Shown: positions 7,378 through 10,318 of the stretch, piece by piece
How the letters are laid out: the number at the start of each line of letters is the position of its first letter
Numbering within the stretch: the stretch's first letter is position 1
Source: Bacillota bacterium
GTDB lineage: Bacteria; Bacillota; Clostridia; Tissierellales; Peptoniphilaceae
DNA length: 10,318 bases
Direction: 5' to 3'
NCBI GenBank assembly: GCA_023394045.1
Contig: JAEXBN010000030.1
Coordinates: forward strand, 1-10,318
The notes under the pieces: generated by a model
Databases searched by the model: none
What the model saw: only the letters and a program-made list of their open reading frames with translations
What the model was told of the DNA's origin: nothing
Made by a program: the position numbers and the translations under genes

Positions 7378-7746
7378 ATGAACGATGTCTTACGCTCTTA
7401 TAAGCAGCGAATCGCCACCAATCTGGCTCACTACCGTCGCCGAGCCAAGCTCACACAGTCACAATTTATCGCGGCGTTGAATGCCAAACTTGGTACTTCC
7501 TATCAGGGTAGTACGGTCTCCGCCTGGGAACACGAAACCAACTCGATCAATTCCGATTACATGCCTGCCATTGCCGACATCCTGCATGTTCCGCTGGAAG
7601 ATCTCTATGGACAGCAGACGACCCATCCCAGTGCAGCCGAACAGCTCGCACACCGGATCATGCTGGATTTAACCCCTCAGGAACTGAGCGAGGTCAATAT
7701 GTATATTTCCTATCTGCTCTTTCTTCGCTCGCATAAATCCTTCTAA
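7378..7746 (+). CDS. XRE-family (Cro/C1-type) transcriptional regulator
   Basis: This 122-residue protein has an N-terminal helix-turn-helix domain at about residues 10-78: LAHYRRRAKLTQSQFIAALN, then TVSAWEHETNSINSDYMPAIADIL and the usual end VPLEDLYG. The C-terminal 40 residues (LTPQELSEVNMYISYLLFLR) form a short predicted helical extension, perhaps for dimerisation; no sensor domain is visible. The frame is open back to TTG 7303, but AGGAGG at 7367-7372, five bases before ATG 7378, fixes the start. The gene stands alone, divergent from the R-M operon across about 400 bases, with a dyad in its leader and a hairpin terminator after it. It probably represses itself; whether it also acts on the R-M operon or on the surface locus downstream is unknown. 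Confidence 0.9.
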   Translation: MNDVLRSYKQRIATNLAHYRRRAKLTQSQFIAALNAKLGTSYQGSTVSAWEHETNSINSDYMPAIADILHVPLEDLYGQQTTHPSAAEQLAHRIMLDLTPQELSEVNMYISYLLFLRSHKSF

Positions 7747-7754
7747 TCGATATC

Positions 7755-7794
7755 AAAGCGCGTTCCGCCATTCTTGTATGGCAGGATGCGCTTT
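7755..7794 (+). terminator. Hairpin terminator after the XRE regulator
   Basis: AAAGCGC at 7755-7761 pairs with GCGCTTT at 7788-7794, and inside that GCCAT (7767-7771) pairs with ATGGC (7778-7782), with wobble pairs between the two stems. The downstream sequence CTATTTGTT is moderately T-rich. The hairpin begins eight bases after the stop codon and separates the regulator from the surface locus. Confidence 0.75.
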
Positions 7795-7917
7795 CTATTT
7801 GTTGACGCAAAAGGACGTTGACCACTTTTAGAGAGGTGAGCTTCCGCGAAATAAAAAATAATTTTTTGAACAATCCATCGGCCTAAAAACCGCTATTTTG
7901 CTTGCTAAACGACAATT
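7795..7917. other. Intergenic DNA upstream of the surface-protein promoter
   Basis: No gene is seen here. It includes an AT-rich tract (AAATAAAAAATAATTTTTTG, about 7850-7869) upstream of the -35 and two TTGAC elements near 7802 and 7817 with no clear -10 partner. A minus-strand open frame across 7828-8160 is the antisense of the signal-peptide region and is not supported. Confidence 0.5.
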
Positions 7918-7947
7918 TTGATCTTGACGTACCCCCCTAGGTATAGT
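7918..7947 (+). promoter_or_regulatory. Promoter of the secreted-protein locus
   Basis: TTGATC at 7918-7923 and TATAGT at 7942-7947 are separated by 18 bases and lie about 58 bases before the start codon. A second possible -35, TTGACG at 7924-7929, has only a poor -10 (TGTTAC) at the right distance. The C-run and palindrome described separately sit in the spacer. Confidence 0.6.
7930..7943. promoter_or_regulatory. CsoR/FrmR-like operator candidate in the promoter spacer
   Basis: TACCCCCCTAGGTA has TACC/GGTA arms around a run of C. Operators of the CsoR/RcnR/FrmR (DUF156) repressor family have this form: short TA-rich arms flanking a tract of five to six C or G. It overlaps the start of the -10 element and lies between -35 and -10, as expected of a repressor site. 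No member of that repressor family is encoded in the window, so the assignment is by motif only. Confidence 0.4.
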
Positions 7948-8004
7948 GTTACTGAAAGGTGAATTTACTAGCCTGTTCACACTTATCAATAAAGGAGGAC
8001 ACGT

Positions 8005-8793
8005 ATGAAAGGAACGCTTAGACACCATCTGATGCGAAAACCTTTGCGAAAAATCGCAGGCGCAGCGCTTGCACTGCTGATGGTTTTCACACTCACACCC
8101 GCAACGGCACATGCTGATCCCATGCAGCCGGGAGACTATCATGTCGCTACCGATCTTCAAGTTTCAGGTTCAGGGATGTTCACGAGAATAACCGGCACCA
8201 TTGATGTCAGTCAGACCATCGAAACGCCTGCTGTGACCAAGGTAGAAGGTTCTCAGAATCTTTACACCGGAAATGTAATAGGAAGTGTAGAAGCTGCTGA
8301 TTTGTTTGAAGGTGCTTACCAATTGTATGTTAACAACATTCAGGGATTATCAACATTGGGCAAGAAATGGGAAAACATCATTATGTTTGACAAGGGTCAA
8401 CAATTCCCGACTGCTCAATACACCGTGACCTTCCCCGCAAACTTTACCGTAGATTTTGACAACATCACGGTTTCAGAAAACACAAATACGATTAGCCGTG
8501 TGGAGAAAAAATTCGATTCTGCATCAAACTCTGTCACAATCGTTTTTTACCTTGGAAATTGGAATGACTATGCCGGTTTCTTCAATCTGGTCGCAGCAGA
8601 AAGAAATCAAACGGGTCATCTCATCAATGTCAATATTCCTTATACCGCAGACGGCACTAATGTTGCCTCCGATCTTTTAGGCACAGTTAGCGGCTCGGGA
8701 ATTTGCCAGTTCTATAAATATGGCAATTTTCCTAGGATCAGTCCTATTGTTGATATTTCTTCTCCTTCAATTTCAAGAAATATCGCTAGATAA
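8005..8793 (+). CDS. Secreted protein of unknown function, surface-adhesin-like, without wall anchor
   Basis: This 262-residue protein has a clear signal peptide: basic residues up to 16, a hydrophobic core at about 17-32 and a probable cleavage site ATAHA|D after residue 37. AAAGGAGG six bases before ATG 8005 sets the start. The mature part is rich in T, N, V and aromatic residues in alternating patterns, as in beta-sandwich domains of Gram-positive adhesins; around residues 130-210 the run of strand-like segments (YTVTFPANFTVDFDNITV, VTIVFYLGNW, INVNIPY) loosely recalls a part of the next protein near its residues 260-350. There is no LPXTG motif, C-terminal hydrophobic segment or Cna-B repeat, so it would be released or held by another protein. 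It may be a complete short secreted partner, or the N-terminal remnant of a longer adhesin cut by a stop. I do not recognise a named family. Confidence 0.85.
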   Translation: MKGTLRHHLMRKPLRKIAGAALALLMVFTLTPATAHADPMQPGDYHVATDLQVSGSGMFTRITGTIDVSQTIETPAVTKVEGSQNLYTGNVIGSVEAADLFEGAYQLYVNNIQGLSTLGKKWENIIMFDKGQQFPTAQYTVTFPANFTVDFDNITVSENTNTISRVEKKFDSASNSVTIVFYLGNWNDYAGFFNLVAAERNQTGHLINVNIPYTADGTNVASDLLGTVSGSGICQFYKYGNFPRISPIVDISSPSISRNIAR

Positions 8794-8808
8794 CCTGTGA
8801 GGATTGCC

Positions 8809-10318
8809 ATGAAAAAAATACTCAAAACGATCGTCAGTGGGGCTCTCGCCCTTTTGATTCTTGCTCCCGCATCACCGGTTTGTGCCGCACCCGGCGATAA
8901 GCCTATGTTGTATCTGTTATCTGAGAATTACGAAAGTTCGCTTTATAATGAGACACTTGCAGGCGATTATTGGATTGATTTGAAAAACGTAGATATTACA
9001 GATAAGGATGGCACATGGAGCGGTCTGTTCCCTGAATATCTTCCAACCCCGCTGGAAACAGCGAATAAGGACATTCCATTTAATCCTCAAAATAGTGAGA
9101 ACCAATTTCCTGTATCAGGCGTAGTGGATTCGACGGAGGCCTACTGGCCGGAGTCCCATGTTGTGGCATTCCGCTATGGCTATGCTGCGGGATATGATGT
9201 CCCACAAGGTGAGTTGGATTCCTCGGAACGTCAAGGTGCTCATAAATGGTCAGATCAGCCCATTAGTAATGCGGTGAATCCATTCGCATTTAAAGAAAAT
9301 GATCTGCTTACGAAAGAGGAATGGTCATCTCCGCAGACGAATCTCATCGTGTATGGTGACTTGAAAGCTACTGGAAGTCAGGATTCAACCGCAATTGGAG
9401 AGGCTTCTCCTGGCGAGGGGTTCTCGCTTGATTTTTCTTTAGATGCATCTTGGGTGAGAAGATACCTGAATGGGTTGATTCTTGCTGCAACACGCGTGGG
9501 AGGTAATTTTCCGAGTCAGAGTACTGGCCCTGACTTCATTCATCCAGACGTGATATCTTATAAGAACGGTAATGTTCGAACGGATTCGCAGCTCGTATTT
9601 ACTTTAGACATTCCAAGCGGTGTTGTTGTTTCTGATACTGCATCTGCTGTTTTGAGCGGTTTAGATGGATTTGGGAATCCTACCATCAAAAAATCAACGG
9701 ATGGTAAGGCGCTGATCATTACCATCACAAAAAATAATCCCGGAGCCGAAGTCAGTCTGCAGTCGGTCGTTGATGCGTTGAAAAATGTCGGGACAAGAAG
9801 CATAAATATACAGATCAAGGGTTTGTCTGTTGATCCATCCGCACAGATCGGAGATCAAGTGAGTCTTCGCGGAACAGCGGCTGGATATTACGATCTTACT
9901 CTGCCCAAGGTGGCTCCTGTCCATGTATATAACTGGTTTGCAGCTCAACAAAGCGCCACCGGCTTGAATCAAGCTGAAGACGCTTCCAAGCCGAAGCAGA
10001 TCAGCTACTCGTTTAAGGTCGTCCCGCCCAAACCGTCGCCGGATCCGACCACTGGCGGATCGGAAGGACAGTCTTCGGAATCCTCTGCCCTGCGCATCAT
10101 CAAGGTGGACGGAACCGGTAAGGCGATCTCCGCGCCGGTCACGTTCTCGCTGAAAAACACCAACGGCATCTTCCAGCCGCGCACCGCGACAACCAATGAA
10201 CACGGTATCGCTGAGCTGTCGACGCCGATGGCAGGAACCTACACCTTAACGGAAATCAAGACGCCAGAGGGTTACATCCCGCTGGAGAAGCCGATGAAGG
10301 TCACGATTGACAGCCAGG
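8809..10318 (+). CDS. Secreted surface protein with C-terminal SpaA/Cna-B domain (3' end outside window)
   Basis: The frame from ATG 8809 stays open for 503 codons to the window edge. A signal peptide is evident: MKKILK, hydrophobic core to about residue 20, probable cleavage VCA|A after residue 26. Residues about 27-400 form one or more unrecognised extracellular domains rich in beta-strand patterns. Residues 405-427 are a linker rich in P, then G and S. From about 428 a prealbumin-like SpaA/Cna-B domain begins (LRIIKVDGTGK, later YTLTEIKTPEGYIPLEKP). K432 and E482 sit where these domains have the isopeptide lysine and the catalytic glutamate; the partner Asn/Asp would lie beyond the edge. 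More stalk repeats and an LPXTG sorting signal are expected but not seen. The gene follows the previous one by 15 bases with a GTGAGGA ribosome binding site, so they are likely one operon. The GC content jumps near the linker. Likely an adhesin or pilus tip or shaft protein. Confidence 0.88.
   Translation, partial: MKKILKTIVSGALALLILAPASPVCAAPGDKPMLYLLSENYESSLYNETLAGDYWIDLKNVDITDKDGTWSGLFPEYLPTPLETANKDIPFNPQNSENQFPVSGVVDSTEAYWPESHVVAFRYGYAAGYDVPQGELDSSERQGAHKWSDQPISNAVNPFAFKENDLLTKEEWSSPQTNLIVYGDLKATGSQDSTAIGEASPGEGFSLDFSLDASWVRRYLNGLILAATRVGGNFPSQSTGPDFIHPDVISYKNGNVRTDSQLVFTLDIPSGVVVSDTASAVLSGLDGFGNPTIKKSTDGKALIITITKNNPGAEVSLQSVVDALKNVGTRSINIQIKGLSVDPSAQIGDQVSLRGTAAGYYDLTLPKVAPVHVYNWFAAQQSATGLNQAEDASKPKQISYSFKVVPPKPSPDPTTGGSEGQSSESSALRIIKVDGTGKAISAPVTFSLKNTNGIFQPRTATTNEHGIAELSTPMAGTYTLTEIKTPEGYIPLEKPMKVTIDSQ

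Noticed and set aside
7828..8160. 110-codon minus-strand open frame, cysteine-rich
   Set aside because: Covers the promoter and the antisense of the signal peptide of the secreted-protein gene; the cysteines come from complementing that GC-rich stretch.
9694..10203. 169-codon minus-strand open frame
   Set aside because: Antisense to the Cna-B protein; arginine- and glycine-rich composition reflects the high-GC opposite strand.

Overview
The window looks like a chromosomal segment of a low-to-mid GC Bacillota (Firmicutes) bacterium. Clues are the strong AGGAGG-type ribosome binding sites, Gram-positive signal peptides, a SpaA/Cna-B type surface-protein domain and a Tad/CpaF pilus ATPase. GC content is about 50% in the housekeeping-like parts. 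The genus cannot be fixed from the sequence; a Clostridia- or Tissierellia-like anaerobe is my best guess.

Layout, left to right. Positions 1-1383 (minus strand) hold the end of a Tad-type pilus/secretion operon: the first 46 codons of a TadB-like membrane protein and, upstream of it with an ATGA overlap, a complete CpaF/TadA ATPase. Positions 1384-1853 contain no gene I can support, only a strong terminator at the right end. Positions 1854-6977 (minus strand) are a three-gene operon of a Type III restriction-modification system: a small Cro/C1-type regulator, then mod (N6-adenine methyltransferase), then res (helicase-endonuclease). It has a well-formed promoter at 7004-7032. The central part of mod is much more AT-rich than its flanks, which suggests an exchanged target-recognition domain. 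Positions 7033-7302 hold an imperfect 78-bp repeat. Positions 7378-7746 (plus strand) encode a second, divergent XRE-family regulator with a perfect dyad in its leader and a hairpin terminator behind it.

From 7918 to the right edge (plus strand) lies a surface-protein locus. A promoter carrying a TACC/GGTA site like those of CsoR/FrmR repressors precedes a 262-residue secreted protein. Close behind is a second, longer secreted protein that runs off the window; it has a proline-rich linker and the start of a Cna-B/SpaA stalk domain. GC rises from about 42% to about 60% at that linker.

The genes fall into three modules: pilus assembly, a regulated restriction-modification cassette placed between the pilus operon and the surface locus, and an adhesin or pilin-like locus. 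All families seen are known. The parts that deserve attention are the regulatory arrangement, the mosaic composition and the unassigned extracellular domains.
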